A DNA stretch of 64,000 nt from Tigriopus japonicus (GCA_010645155.1 CM021312.1:3257888-3321887), one strand, 5' to 3'; shown: positions 1-10,866, counted from the first letter of the stretch. Numbers and translations are program-made. The notes: generated by a model not told the origin, from the sequence alone.

Positions 1-931
1 AACCACCTAACTGATTTACTAATCCTAAAAAGGATCGCAATTTAGTTTTTGTAGTTGGGACCGGAAATTTCCCAATTGCGTTCAATTTGGACGGGTCTGC
101 TTCAATGGAGCCATGGGAAATACAATAACCCACAAACTTAATTTTTGTTGCGACCAGAACTGATTTGTCTTTGCTCACGGTTAGACCATGTCGAGCACAT
201 CGTTCAAGTACTTCACAGACTAGTGCAACGAGTCCACGGAAGGAAGGATGGCCCATTCCAATGTCATCCACAACTTTGTGAATGTTTAGACCGTCCATGG
301 CCACATCACCTCGAAAACTAAAACTGTCCCCGGTGGAAACAAATCCCATGGGACTTCGGAGGAACTTGTACCGTCCGAATACGGTGATGAATTTGGTCAG
401 GTGTTGAGAATCAGGATGTAAAGGCATTTGCCAGTAACCCTTAACTAGGTCGAGTTTTGCAAAAAATCGATCATCATGGTGGAAACCTCCAACGGCCTCA
501 GCTGGGGTTTTGGTGTGATGAGTTGAACGAACAACTTGGGAATTCAGCTTGGTGAGATCTATGCAAAACCGAACATCACCATTTGGCTTTAGAATGATCA
601 CAACTGGATGGCACCATTCCGACGGAACATCACCACTTGGTGCAATAATACACCTCTGTACCATGTACTCCAGAGCCGACTTGTGTTTATCGTAGTAGGC
701 ATATGGAACTTGTCTTGCCGCATGTATGGCAAAAGGCGTGTATCCATCCTTTAGGATAATCTTCATTGGTTCACCAACAATATGTCCGCACATAGGACGA
801 AGTTCTTCCGAGTCATCAAATACAACAGAATAAATGGAAAGGAGTTTCTGTTCGACCAACGAGAAAACTGATGAATCAACGGACGACTCAAACGAATCAG
901 GTAAAGACAAAATCCAGATATGACGATCTGG
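1..931 (-). CDS. Reverse transcriptase of element A, partial
   Basis: Same frame as Gag-protease after the UGA, with no further stop down to position 1. The linker contains CGHIVGEPMKI, typical upstream of this RT group. RT fingers and palm follow: VRFCIDLTKLN, then FFAKLDLVKGYWQMPL with the first catalytic Asp (motif A), FRGDVAMDGL, and KVVDDIG, where two Asp form the catalytic pair but Val replaces the usual Tyr/Phe two positions before them. Thumb sequence LRSFLGLVNQLGG is at the left edge. RNase H and integrase are outside the window. Confidence 0.8.
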
Positions 932-2758
932 TCATACCTCATCAGGCAAGATTTCGTTTGGAACATTGGGGCTTGAAACATTGGAGTTTGGAACATTGGA
1001 GCTTGGAACATTGGAGCTTGGAACATTGGAGCTTGGAACATTGGAGTTCGGAACCTTGAGGCTTGGAACATTGGAGTTCGGAACCTTGAGGCTTGGAACA
1101 TTGGGACACAGAACCTCGGGTTCTGGAACAAAATTCGACTCCACAGAAGAAACCTCAAGTTGAGAACAAGGGTACGGAAAATTGGGACTGACGATATTTA
1201 GTAACTTGCAGATGTCTAAACTGAGGTAAAAGCCGTTCACCTCTTGACACACCACCACTTGAACATCTTTTGCCACAAATTGCTCAATCGAAATATCGAT
1301 CCTGAATTGACCAACTTGTTTTAAAGTTGCTCCACTGATCGAGGCTAATTTGTGGGAGGTTGGAGAACTGAGTGTTAAAAATCGATTTATGCCACTCTCG
1401 TTAAACATCTTGTTTCCCATTACAGTGATCCCAGCACCAGTGTCCGGAACAGCCCTCAGCAAAAACACTTTAGACAAGGGCTCAATAATGAGTTTCACAG
1501 AAATGGTTGGCGAAGAAGATACAAAATCCGTACCAGCAATCAGGATTGTATTGAGGCTTTGATTAGTGGAATTTGAATCTTGGGCTTTGGCCTGACCGTT
1601 TAATCTTTGGCCAGATCTGCAATGTTTTGCAAAATGACCCACCTTAGAACATTTAAGGCAGGTAATTTCTCGTGCCGGACACCGCTCACGAGGATGAGGG
1701 GTATGTCCGCAATGAATACATTTTTTGACTCTCGGAACATTCTTCAATCCATTTTTGTTTGATTTGTAGGGGGTGGAACTTACACCGTTGACCTCTTTAG
1801 TTCCAGACGAAGAACAAGGTTGACCCATTTGTTTCGCACCTCTTCTTGCGGTTTCGAGTTCCAGGATATAATTTTGGGCTTCGTTGAAGGTAGAGGGATC
1901 TTTCACCATGAGTTTTGCCTTGTCCGGTTCATGCTTCATAGCTTGTAATAATATTCCCACCAATAACCGATCTTCCGTAATATGCGCCACATCAGCAAAA
2001 TCACTTCGTTCACGGATCTCATTACATAATGAAGTGTAGCTCTGACCGTCTTTTTGAAGTATTGAGAGGAGTTCTCGCATATCCAAATGTTTGTTTCTTA
2101 AGCTTCGGAGATGTGCTTCGATGACATCTAAAATATCCTTGACTTGTCGACCAGTGTCGAGACGAATTCCCAAAGTATGTTGGACCATACGGAAAAACCC
2201 TGGGGTACAACATTCCCAAAATGCAGAAACCTGGGTGGATCGATCTCGACGAACAAGTTGCATAAGGATAAAATAATTTTCCCACAAAGGGCGCCATAAA
2301 ACGAATTTCTGATGATCGGTATCCATTTCTAACATGGGAGGACGTTTAGCGGGAAAGCGAGGTAATTCTGAAGTAGCACTTGAATGCGTATGAATAACGG
2401 GACTCAGCTGAGAACTCATGATGGATGCATCAAAATCCTTTCGCAAACCAATAATCTTCATCTTGTGTAAAATGAAGATACTCTCATGTTCATCAATGTC
2501 TTTGTCGGTATCATCGGTATCTGCTTCGATTTGACCGACAACAACATCTTCGGCATTCACGAATTTATCGAGAGCCAATCTCCACTCGTCCAAATTTATT
2601 TCCAATAAACATGGATCATCTCCAACTTGGTGTGATTTAAAAGCCGCCAAAGTGCGTTTCCTAGCACGTGTAGCATGGGCCTTAAATGCACTACGGGAAG
2701 CCTTGAGGCGTTCCACAACTTCTCTTTCAGAGGACATGCTGGAGATAACGAGTGACAC
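932..2758 (-). CDS. Gag-protease polyprotein of element A
   Basis: 609 codons counted from a GTG at 2758; the first ATG is about eight codons inside (near 2737) and is the likelier start. The N-terminal half is a helical capsid-like region aligning with Gag of element E (shared HLRSLRxxHLDMR and DGQxYTSLCN). Two cysteine knuckles follow near residues 350-385, the second CLKCSKVGHFAKHC of CX2CX4HX4C form. The retropepsin motif PDTGAG is near residue 445. The C-terminus is a low-complexity run of about ten VPNSN/VPSSN-type pentapeptides. The frame ends at UGA 934-932 followed by C; the same frame then stays open through RT to the window edge. The stop may be a leaky junction or a mutation. Confidence 0.8.
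   Translation of the reverse strand: MSLVISSMSSEREVVERLKASRSAFKAHATRARKRTLAAFKSHQVGDDPCLLEINLDEWRLALDKFVNAEDVVVGQIEADTDDTDKDIDEHESIFILHKMKIIGLRKDFDASIMSSQLSPVIHTHSSATSELPRFPAKRPPMLEMDTDHQKFVLWRPLWENYFILMQLVRRDRSTQVSAFWECCTPGFFRMVQHTLGIRLDTGRQVKDILDVIEAHLRSLRNKHLDMRELLSILQKDGQSYTSLCNEIRERSDFADVAHITEDRLLVGILLQAMKHEPDKAKLMVKDPSTFNEAQNYILELETARRGAKQMGQPCSSSGTKEVNGVSSTPYKSNKNGLKNVPRVKKCIHCGHTPHPRERCPAREITCLKCSKVGHFAKHCRSGQRLNGQAKAQDSNSTNQSLNTILIAGTDFVSSSPTISVKLIIEPLSKVFLLRAVPDTGAGITVMGNKMFNESGINRFLTLSSPTSHKLASISGATLKQVGQFRIDISIEQFVAKDVQVVVCQEVNGFYLSLDICKLLNIVSPNFPYPCSQLEVSSVESNFVPEPEVLCPNVPSLKVPNSNVPSLKVPNSNVPSSNVPSSNVPSSNVPNSNVSSPNVPNEILPDEV
960..1110. repeat. 15-bp coding tandem repeat in Gag C-terminus
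   Basis: About ten units related to GGAACATTGGAGCTT, in phase with the codons, so length changes leave the frame intact. On the coding strand they make repeats of asparagine, valine, proline and serine. Plus-strand reading frames here are artefacts of the array. Confidence 0.85.
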
Positions 2759-2820
2759 TCACTTGGATCACCGGCGTGAAAATGCACTAAATCAAGGGGA
2801 CGTCTCAGTGCCTTGATTAA

Positions 2821-2833
2821 ATACTCTGCGCCA
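2821..2833 (-). other. Primer binding site of element A
   Basis: TGGCGCAGAGTAT directly follows the LTR end. The first eight bases match the TGGCGCAG of elements E and G, which is complementary to a tRNA acceptor end of tRNA-Ser type; the rest has diverged or uses another tRNA. Confidence 0.5.
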
Positions 2834-2985
2834 TGGTAGGTTTGTATTAAAAGAGCACTTTATTCATCGCCATTTTACAAGTTGTCGATCCAATCGACCC
2901 TCTTCCAAACTCGTTTGTCCACTTCATAGATCAGTAAGCTCAGGAGAAGTTTGTTGTATCTAGCTAAAATAATAAAAACATACCA
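2834..2985 (-). repeat. 5' LTR of element A (152 bp, inferred)
   Basis: Inferred from structure because the partner LTR is outside the window. On the minus strand it starts TGGTA and ends TACCA, an inverted pair of the TG...CA type, and the primer site follows directly. A poly(A) signal AATAAA (plus 2859-2864) lies 26 bases before the LTR end, where the R region would be. The length matches the 148/149-bp LTRs of element B. Confidence 0.6.
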
Positions 2986-3088
2986 CTGGTGGCATTTGGG
3001 CCATTGCTTAAATGGTTCTTGGTCTTGATCATTGAGGCCTCAGTTCAGGAGCTCTTTTCCAATACAAATGAAACCACGGTTTCAAAAC

Positions 3089-3776
3089 CACTCTTTGATA
3101 TGCCTCAAACACATTAGTTTGCCTTGGCACAATGCAAATACTCATTATCAAACGTTCCAAATCAATGTTCATAGCCAGAGCATGGGGGATTTTGGGCACT
3201 ATTCACAGGCAAGTTTGCTCAAAAAGGTTCTTTAGAGCCATGGAATCAAAGCAATAATCATGGCAACTTAAAGCACAGCTTTTCCTACCCACGGCACTTG
3301 GGTTCTAGGTGAGATGACACACAGTTTAAAGCTTATTCTCCTCTTGGCTGTTGGAACTTTCTTTGCCGTTGTTTACAGTTAGGCCTAAGTTGGCTGGAAA
3401 GGTTTGGTGAATGCAAAAGGTGACCATTCCTTGCTGGAGGGTCCTTGGTATATGCTATGTATAGTAGCAACCTAGAAGTCTATGCTCTGGTAGATAGAAC
3501 ATGGCACGTTCAAATGTAGTAAGATTTCAGACCAATGTAAGCTTCATTTTACAAAATTCATAAACATTTTTCGATTATGTATTTGCTATTTTCGGCCACT
3601 TTTGCATATGGCCGAGGAAGTATTTTTTTCTCGGCCACCAGATCTCAAATTCGGCCACTTTCGGCGGCTTTTAGAAGTCGCCGAGAGATTTTTTTGAACA
3701 TTGATTTGGATATTTGACCAAAAGTATTTGCATTGTGCCAAGGCAAACTAAGGTGGTTGAGGCATATCAAAGAGTG
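3089..3776. mobile_element. Inverted-repeat (foldback) element, about 690 bp
   Basis: The segment 3089-3171 is an imperfect inverted copy of 3696-3776; both arms hold CTTTGATATGCCTCAA and TTGCCTTGGCACAATGCAAA on opposite strands. The 525-bp middle has no gene but contains several GGCCGA/CGGCCAC blocks at 3590-3690. This looks like a non-autonomous DNA transposon. I could not define a target duplication. It lies between elements A and B. Confidence 0.55.
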
Positions 3777-3822
3777 TCAGAAAATGATTTGTGTTGCCAT
3801 CATTTTGTCAAGAAATGGAGTC

Positions 3823-3971
3823 TGACGTGTTCGTCGGAAGGCAGAAATAACGAGTCTTGTAGGTTCAACAAAGTACGTTTACTAACTGGTTGGACACGGA
3901 TACAAAAGTCATAATTAGAGGTCGACACAATTAGCGCCTCTAAGGCGTGAGCCAAAATTGAACATATACCA
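3823..3971 (-). repeat. 3' LTR of element B (149 bp)
   Basis: Near-identical to 8389-8536. On the minus strand it begins TGG next to the purine tract and ends CACGTCA. It differs from its partner by two substitutions and one single-base indel. Confidence 0.95.
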
Positions 3972-3983
3972 CGCCCCTTTCCC
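3972..3983 (-). other. Polypurine tract of element B
   Basis: GGGAAAGGGGCG on the minus strand, directly before the 3' LTR: the expected primer for plus-strand DNA synthesis. Confidence 0.85.
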
Positions 3984-3992
3984 AAAGTGGCA

Positions 3993-6569
3993 TCAATATC
4001 CAAATCGAAGAACGGGCTTCGTATTTCTTGGACTTCTTCTCACGGGAGGTTCGGCAGCTGGTTCATCAACGGGATACTCAATTTCCTTCTCACGTGAAAC
4101 CTCTTCATCCTCGTGGTAAGGGCGCAAAAATCGGCGATTACGCCACTTGAGGCGCGTGTTGGATGAACGAATCAAGTATCGTCGACCTCTTCTTTTCATC
4201 ACACGCCCATCATCATTCCACAAACCCGTCACGTGGTCCTGAATACGAACACGACTTCCAATCGTCATGGGTTTCATGGAAATGGCCGTCTTGTCAGCGT
4301 GAGCCCTCGACTTCTGTTGAGCTCGTTCTCGACGTTCAGGTATGTCGGTCAAATCGATCGGTTTGAGTAATTCTGGAATGACGGGACTTAGTGATCGCAT
4401 TTGACGGCCAAATAATAATTCAGACGGCGAACGACCAGTGGGACCTGGAACGTTCCTCCATTCCAATAAACCACGGAGAAAATCTGGATGATTAATGTCT
4501 GAATTCGTCTTTTTTACCAGCATTTTCATCGCTTTCACGGCGGATTCAGCATGGCCGTTGGATTCTGGGTGATGAGGGGAACTCATTTCGTGGTTGACAT
4601 TCCACTCACGGACAAATCTGGCGAATTCCCCGGACTTGAATTGGGGTCCACCATCGCTTCTCAAGGATACGGGAATCCTATAATCTGCAAAATGCTTGAC
4701 CATTGCTTTGATGACTTGGGTTGATGACGGATCAGAATTCCAACGATCAAGAACGGGCCAGCCACTAAAACGGTCCACGTACACCAAATAGGCGTGTTCA
4801 CCATAGGAGAACAAATCACAAGATGCTCTCTCAAAAGGACGTTCTGTTTGAGGTGGATCCGTCTGGAAATCTTTGGGAAGGCTAGGGAGATGAATTTGGC
4901 AATAATTACAGCTCTCCACCGTATTCTGGATATCGGATCCCATGCCGGGCCAATAAACCGACATACAAGCACGTCGTTTCGTACGATCTATGCCCTGATG
5001 AGAGGAATGAAGATTTTTCAAAACGGACTTTCGAGCGGGTAATGGCACGACAGTTCGACCATCAAATAAAACGAGATCTTGAAAAACCGACAACTTATCT
5101 TTCAGTTTCTTCATGTGGTGAAGTTCGGTTCTCCAATCCACGGGAATATCTTCCATCTTCTGTGGGAATCCACTCAAAACATATTTGACGAGGCAACCAT
5201 ACATAGGGTTGGATTGAGCGGTCTGCCTGAGATCACTCAGCATCAAATCTCCTCGACTCTCTTCATCATCTCCGTTAATCACCGATGCGATCCTCATGAC
5301 TTTCTTGTTCATGGACTCGTCAATCTCGTTAGCAAGAGCGAAGTCCTCTGGACCGGGTTGTCCTACGGGAGCACGGGAAAACGCGTCCGGGATCATATGC
5401 TCCTTCCCACTCTTCCACGAAGCAGTGAAGACATAACGAGATAATTTTTGGACCAGGCGTTGGAGACGAGCATTCTCAATCTTATCTAGAGTATACTCAT
5501 TAAGAAATGGAAGAAGAGGACGATGATCGACAATTATTTCGAATTTTGGGAGTCCCAGAAGGTAAATGGAACACTTCTGAACGGCCCAAACAACGGCTAA
5601 CATCTCGAGTTCAATCATTGCGTATCTTGATTCTGTTTCAGTGACGAAACGTGATCCACATTGAATCAAATTCCATTTCTCACCCTTCTTCTGCATTAAC
5701 GCAAAACCAAGTCCATGAAGTCGTGAGGCGTCGGTTTGGAGGACTGTGGGCAAATTCAAGTCAAAAGGAACTAATGTAATGGACTTCACCAATACCTTTT
5801 TGAAATTCTTGAAAGCCACATCATGATTTGCATTCCATACAAACTCCGATTTCTTCTTCATTAGGCCTCTCAAAGGTTCTGCCAATCGGGCAATATCAGG
5901 ACTGAACATCCCAAGTTGATTCGCCAATCCCATAAAACTACGAAGTTCCGTCAAACTTGTAGGGGTGGGGAAATCACTCAAGGCCTCAAGCTTGGAAGGG
6001 TCTGCACGAATTCCTTCCTGGCCAACGATGTATCCCGCAAAGGCAACCTCCTTGTTGCCCAAATTACACTTTTTTGGATTGAGAGTGATTCTGGCAGTGC
6101 GACAACGATTCAGAATCTGGATGACGTGGAAAACATGATCGCGAGCAGTTTCTGAAAATATCAAAATATCATCAACCACTTTGGACTGGAAATCGAGTCC
6201 TTCAAGCGCATCATCGCCACGTCTGCAGTATTCATCTTGAGTACTAGCAAGACCCATTGGTGCTCTCGTGTACCGAAATCTCCCAAGCTCGGTGATAAAC
6301 GTCGTTAAATCACGAGATTCTTCGGCTAAAGGGAGCTGCCAATAGCCATTCTTTGCGTCCAAAGTCGAAAAGAATCTCGAACCAGGTTTGACCTAGTTGA
6401 CGGCATCTCGCGGAGTAACCATCGGGTAATAAGGACGTTTTACGTACTTGTTCAGCTTGGTCAAATCCATACATACTCTCCATTGGGAATCTCCTTTAGG
6501 CACCACAACCATTGGATGAACCCAATCCGTTGGCCACGTGACCTTCTCAATCACCTTGATCCGCTCCAT
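3993..6569 (-). pseudogene. RT-RNase H-integrase, element B (downstream part of gag-pol)
   Basis: In frame with the upstream Gag-protease. RT has VCMDLTKLNKYV, a UAG at 6395-6393, the first catalytic Asp in STLDAKNGYWQL, and KVVDDILIF. RNase H shows LQTDASRLHGLGFAL and IELEMLAVVWAV. The integrase has its HHCC finger (SSHQGIDRT, YWPGM, CNYCQ) and the D,D-35-E core (SCDLFSYGE, RSDGGPQF, HPESNGHAE), then a basic C-terminus ending at 3993, right beside the purine tract. From position 6362 down the frame is intact for 789 codons. Assignment to Ty3/gypsy is firm. Confidence 0.9.
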
Positions 6570-8219
6570 TCAAATCAGCTCCTCTTTGGTGAATTGTTCA
6601 GCAGGAATGGGGACTTTTCTGGGGGCACTAAGGCGGAATGGAACGGCGTCCTCCTCCAGATAAATCTTCATTGGCTCACCCGCCATCTCCTGCAATTCAC
6701 CATCACAATTGAAAACGTCATCATACTGCTTACGCAAAATCTCGTTGATCGCCGTCCAATCCTCCTCCAGAGGCGACTCTCCTCGTAGAAAAGGCGACAA
6801 CATTTGCCACAACGATTTGTCAACAAAATTTGGAACTTCCAACTTGCCAACATCATCAACAGTGGTCCGTTTCGCTCTGATGCAACGGTCCGGAAAATTC
6901 TTCGGAAGTACTTCCAACGCCATCAAACATGACCACGATAACAAGAGTTCGGAATCTGCTTCATCACAGACGAAAACGATTTCTTCCGTCTCGACCCCTT
7001 GATGCTCAATGATCAACTTGAGGGACCCAATTGGCCTCATCCCTTGGCCATTTGCAACTACAAACAGAGAACCAAAGAATTTTTTGAGTTTGTCTGACGA
7101 AACTTTCAAGGTATTTAAAAATCCCGTTCCCGCTATTGAAGCTTCTGCACCGCAATCTGGGGTGGCAGGAAACTGGCCCAAAAATACATCACCGAATCGA
7201 ATTCCAACAGTCATTTTCGGCGTGGCTTGCGAACGAGCTCCCACAAGCCCACGAACACGATGTCCAATGGTGATTCGGCCCAGTTTCTTGGATTTTGAGG
7301 GGCAATTGGACTCAAAATGACCCATTTGGTGACAACCAAAACATTCCAAGTTTCGTGCAGGGCAATTCCCTTTGGCATGCATCTGTTTGCATGCAGAACA
7401 TGGTTTCTTGGAAAAATCCCTCCTGGATTTCGGGACCACGGCCTTCTTTCCATATTCAGAGTTAGTCTTGACCTTGAACTTATTCCGATTAATCTTGGCG
7501 CCACTTTGTTCCATATTATCCACGTCAATGTTTGCTGTCTCTTCAGCTCGGCATAAATCCACTGTCTCCTTAAGAGATGGTAACTTGTTTAATGCCAACA
7601 ACTTTGACCGTACCTTAGAATCATTGATGCCAGCAATTATCCGTGCGACTAATCGTGTCTCCAAACATGACGAGCACAATTGAGCATCTTCTGCAGTCTT
7701 TCGAAGTTGTACGAAAAAGTCGTCAAAAGATTGTCCAGACTCCTGGTGACATCTCTCGAAAGCCAAATGATCCACAGCCAAATTCCTTTTTGATCTAAGG
7801 AACGTTTGGATGATATCCAAAACAGCCTTAACGGTACGTGTGGTGTCCATCGGAACATTCATGGCGTGTCTCACATGAGCCAACATCTCGGTGGTCATGA
7901 GGCTCCACAACGTCTTGATCTGGATGGATTTATCCTGAAGATCAATCTCAGACAAGGTAAAATAATCCTCCACTTGTTGACGCCAAGTTATAAAACTATT
8001 CCATGATACATCTTTTACCAACTTCTCAGGTTTGGATATCTCCACTCTTCGCAGAGTGCGAGATCTCGGTGGCTGCTCTCCACCCATGGACGACATGAAC
8101 CTCATTAGACGATCCTCGGATTCTTTCTGCATATGTGATAGAAGCGGACCCAACCACCTCGGAACCTCATCCAAGGGTTCCGGGATCTCCTCCACACCAA
8201 CATCGCGTTTGGGTGGCAT
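6570..8219 (-). pseudogene. Gag-protease and start of RT, element B (upstream part of broken gag-pol)
   Basis: 549 residues from an ATG (MPPKRDVG) to UGA at 6572-6570. A capsid-like helical region (about 60-230) is followed by the knuckle CFGCHQMGHFESNC (CX2CX4HX4C), the protease site TPDCGAEAS (Cys where Thr or Ser is usual) near residue 355, and the linker MAGEPMKI. The frame stops just inside RT at FTKEELI. The same frame continues on the far side to 3993, so this is the upstream part of one gag-pol gene interrupted by a nonsense codon. Confidence 0.85.
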
Positions 8220-8376
8220 TCCGGATCAGTGATGGGTATCCACGCACGCTTCCACAACGCGGTTCTCCTCCTCAGCCGTAAAGCTTTGAACCAGAGAGAA
8301 CCCTCCTCCGACAAACGGTTCGTTGATCTTGAAAAAGTGATGTGAACTCTCAATTCCACAATCACTACAAGTTATA

Positions 8377-8388
8377 CCGACTGCACCA
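8377..8388 (-). other. Primer binding site of element B
   Basis: TGGTGCAGTCGG directly after the LTR. It differs by one base (T for C) from TGGCGCAGTCGG in elements E and G, and would pair by G-U with the same tRNA 3' end. Confidence 0.8.
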
Positions 8389-8536
8389 TGACGTGTTCGT
8401 CGGAAGGCAGAATTAACGAGTCTTGTAGGTTCAACAAAGTACGTTTACTAACTGGTTGGACACGGATACAAAAGTCATAATTAGAGGTCGACACAATTAG
8501 CGCCTCTAAGGCGTGAGCAAAATTGAACATACACCA
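8389..8536 (-). repeat. 5' LTR of element B (148 bp)
   Basis: Partner of 3823-3971. The primer site starts on the next base inward (8388). No AATAAA is visible in it, unlike the LTR of element A. Confidence 0.95.
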
Positions 8537-8541
8537 GAGTC

Positions 8542-8815
8542 CATCTGGATTTGTTGTGCCTGAGGTCCAAAAATGGACCACATGAAGTGAACCCACCATA
8601 CTGGGTATTATTCAGGATGGTCACGTCTTATTAATTTTCCAAAATTCTAAAAAGGTTTCAAACCCCTTCCTTGAGTTTGACCTTGAGTTGTTCCAAACGC
8701 CAAAACTTGACGTCAATTTATTCCAATTTGGACCAATACACTTAACAGGAGAAGAGTTGAAATTACAACGCATATCTCAAAGAACAGGTAACATTCGGTT
8801 TTCACGCAAAAACAC
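8542..8815. other. Short spacer, nothing recognised
   Basis: Old flank of element B; no gene, repeat or RNA was recognised. The Gag-like reading frame after it may begin a little upstream of 8816, but I cannot show that. Confidence 0.4.
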
Positions 8816-9826
8816 TTGCATTTTCAAAGTTATAGACGCCGAAACTTGGTAGAATTTTGCAGTCCAATTCGTCTTTCAACCTCTCAAGGTGCTGCGCCAT
8901 CTAACGTTAGGCAATTGAACTCATTGAGCGAACCAAGAAAAGTAAACAAGCTCTACACGGTCCATTGCCTGTTTTGTGGTATAAAGGGCCATTACAAGAA
9001 AGTGTGTTCCAAGTTCAAAAAGCCCGAGGAGGATGGCAAACCCAACCAAAAAGTTAGGACGAATTCAATTCAGGCCAATGCTTTCATCAATATTGTGCGT
9101 GAGTCCTCACCCAAAGCCGCTATCCTGATTTCGAATTTGGACGAAACTGTATCTTTCTCTATTAACGTGTTACCAGACACTGGCGCAAATGAAAAATGGG
9201 ACTCAATGGAATGTGATGGATCAATTGATCTCAACTTTTGTTGGTTTGATCGTCAAACCGTGGTGACAGTTGATGCATTGCCACAAATTTCAGAAACCCT
9301 TGTGTCTTGGCATGCGTTGATCGACTTGGACATTATTCCCAGGACTTTTCCCATGTCTGATCGCATTTGGGCTCAATTTGGGTCTCAAATTTGGGCAGTG
9401 GATCACGATCCCACGCACGAAGTCGTCCACGCTCTGAAACTCACGTTAATTCAAGATTACCCAACTGTATTCGATGAGACCAATAACCTTAAACCCATGG
9501 TCGGTCCTCCAATGAAAATCCATCTTCGTTCAGGCGTCCCGGATGACGACATGCCAAAACCGTGTACCATCGCTCGCCAAATCCCGTACGCAATTCGAGC
9601 CGATGCCAAAGACGGAGTGAAAAAGATGATCAAGCAAGAAATTATCAGACCAGGGGCCTATGTTACGAAACATAGGACACTCGCAAATTTTGTGCGAGAC
9701 CATAGACTATTCTTTTATAGATGGGATGGTGTTCAGCCACGGTACGCAATATTTTTAAGAGCTAACACGAAGTCTTCAAGGGTGACGCCTTGCATCATAA
9801 ATGCTGCTTTAAGTATACTTAATTAG
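8816..9826 (+). pseudogene. Gag-protease-RT fragment of a Ty3/gypsy element
   Basis: 336-residue open frame. It has a knuckle CLFCGIKGHYKKVC (CX2CX4HX4C, about residue 48), a protease-like LPDTGAN near residue 122, the linker MVGPPMKIHL, and the RT N-terminus (VKKMIKQEIIRPG) to about 9660. After that the similarity to RT ends; the last 50 or so residues are unrelated, so the element is truncated. The segment after the DTG site looks shortened compared with elements A and B. No LTR was found. It opposes element B in orientation and is a separate insertion. Confidence 0.7.
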
Positions 9827-10079
9827 ACATTTTGGGCCGCTATTCAATACACTTAAATGTCATCTAATCTATGTTTAAAAATATCAATGTTTCATCGTAG
9901 ATCATTGACTTCTAGTTCTAAGTGGGAGATTCACATTCAGCTAGTGTTCAAGAAGCGTCAGGACTGCCACTTACCATCAAATGTTTAGCTTCTTGCCTTG
10001 ATTCCCTCTTTCTCTTAACAAATCATGATTATGGCACCCCTGGCGATCAATCATCCGAGACAAAACTCGCGCATGTCAG

Positions 10080-10330
10080 GGCTGCCAGATGGCGGTTTGG
10101 CCCGCCAGATTTTGGTGTATCTGGCGGTTTGAGGCCCCGTCTGGCGGCGAGATTTTTTATTTGGCGGTACGGAAAAATCTGGCGGTATTCTGGCGTTTTA
10201 TGTAACAGTCTGGCGTTGGGAAATTTATGTTTGGCGTAGAAGAACATTATGACAAGTTTCTGGCGGTATTTAACTGAAAATCGTGAAATTAGGCGTATTT
10301 TCTTTGATTTGTAGGCGCCAGAGTGTGGCG
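10080..10330. repeat. Irregular TCTGGCGGT-rich repeat block
   Basis: TGGCG recurs about ten times at irregular spacing, often as TCTGGCGGT, with one GCCAGA on the other strand. The block is clearly richer in G and C than its surroundings. It codes for nothing recognisable and could be a decayed satellite. Confidence 0.5.
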
Positions 10331-10399
10331 CCTCTCAATTATCGTCTCTAAAGTCTCCCAATTAACGCTTTGCTCACGATCTGGTTTACGATATTTATC

Positions 10400-10833
10400 T
10401 CAAATTGAAATTTGGCATTCGATCAGAATATACGAAAACGAGAACATTTCAGTATTTATTTCGAGCGCTTCAAGAGCATATGATGATGCAGGAACTGGAA
10501 GTGGTCCCTTCGCAGTCCATCCCAATAAATTCTTCTCAGCGATTGGTTCCCCGGGAGCACCGGTTCTGATGGCATGAGGGGCTAGCAACTCAGTGTGATC
10601 GAGGCCCAACAATAGATCTGGTTCTCCTCCTACATCTTGCAAGGGTAGGTCTCGTAAGTGATCATAATTCTCTTTGATGACCGTCCATTTGGCTCCAGGG
10701 TGAGCCTCCTGCCCTGCATCTCGGTAGCCACTAACGGGAAAACTTGTCCACTCAGATGACCCTTGATGTGGAGTTGATGCTCTGTCATCTTGACAGTCTT
10801 CTTATCGCCTCCCACTGTGGTCAGGGGCACCAT
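10400..10833 (-). pseudogene. BEL/Pao protease domain C-terminal part
   Basis: Two overlapping minus frames (10833-10630 and 10642-10400) continue the protease: LLLGLDHTELLAPHAIRTG and PGEPIAEKNLLGWTAKGP match the conserved end of the Pao retrotransposon peptidase family. One frameshift separates them. Sequence past about 10490 is not recognisable and the downstream RT is absent. Confidence 0.7.
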
Positions 10834-10866
10834 GACAGAGTTCTTGCCTCGCAGCTTGAGGGCCTT

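Larger units (their letters stand above)
1..2985 (-). mobile_element. Element A: Ty3/gypsy (Mag-like) LTR retrotransposon, cut by window edge
   Basis: Read on the minus strand the order is 5' LTR (2985-2834), primer binding site, Gag with zinc knuckles, aspartic protease and reverse transcriptase, which runs off the left edge. That is Ty3/gypsy order. RNase H, integrase and the 3' LTR must lie outside the window. Gag is homologous to Gag of element E at 49.5 kb, so both belong to one family group. The RT catalytic box reads V-V-D-D rather than Y/F-x-D-D, as in elements B and C. The only break seen is an in-frame UGA between protease and RT. Confidence 0.85.
3823..8536 (-). mobile_element. Element B: full-length Ty3/gypsy retrotransposon (4.7 kb)
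   Basis: All structural landmarks are present on the minus strand: 5' LTR 8536-8389, PBS 8388-8377, one gag-pol frame 8219-3993, polypurine tract 3983-3972, and 3' LTR 3971-3823. The 5-bp target duplication GAGTC flanks it (3818-3822 and 8537-8541). Gag, protease, RT, RNase H and integrase are in standard Ty3 order. The coding frame is unbroken except for UGA at 6572-6570 and UAG at 6395-6393, so this copy is defective. The LTRs differ at only about three positions, so insertion was fairly recent. Confidence 0.95.

Noticed and set aside
871..1163. Plus-strand frames with repeats such as LEHWSLEHWS and LGTLELGTLE
   Set aside because: Shadows of the 15-bp array inside minus-strand Gag of element A.
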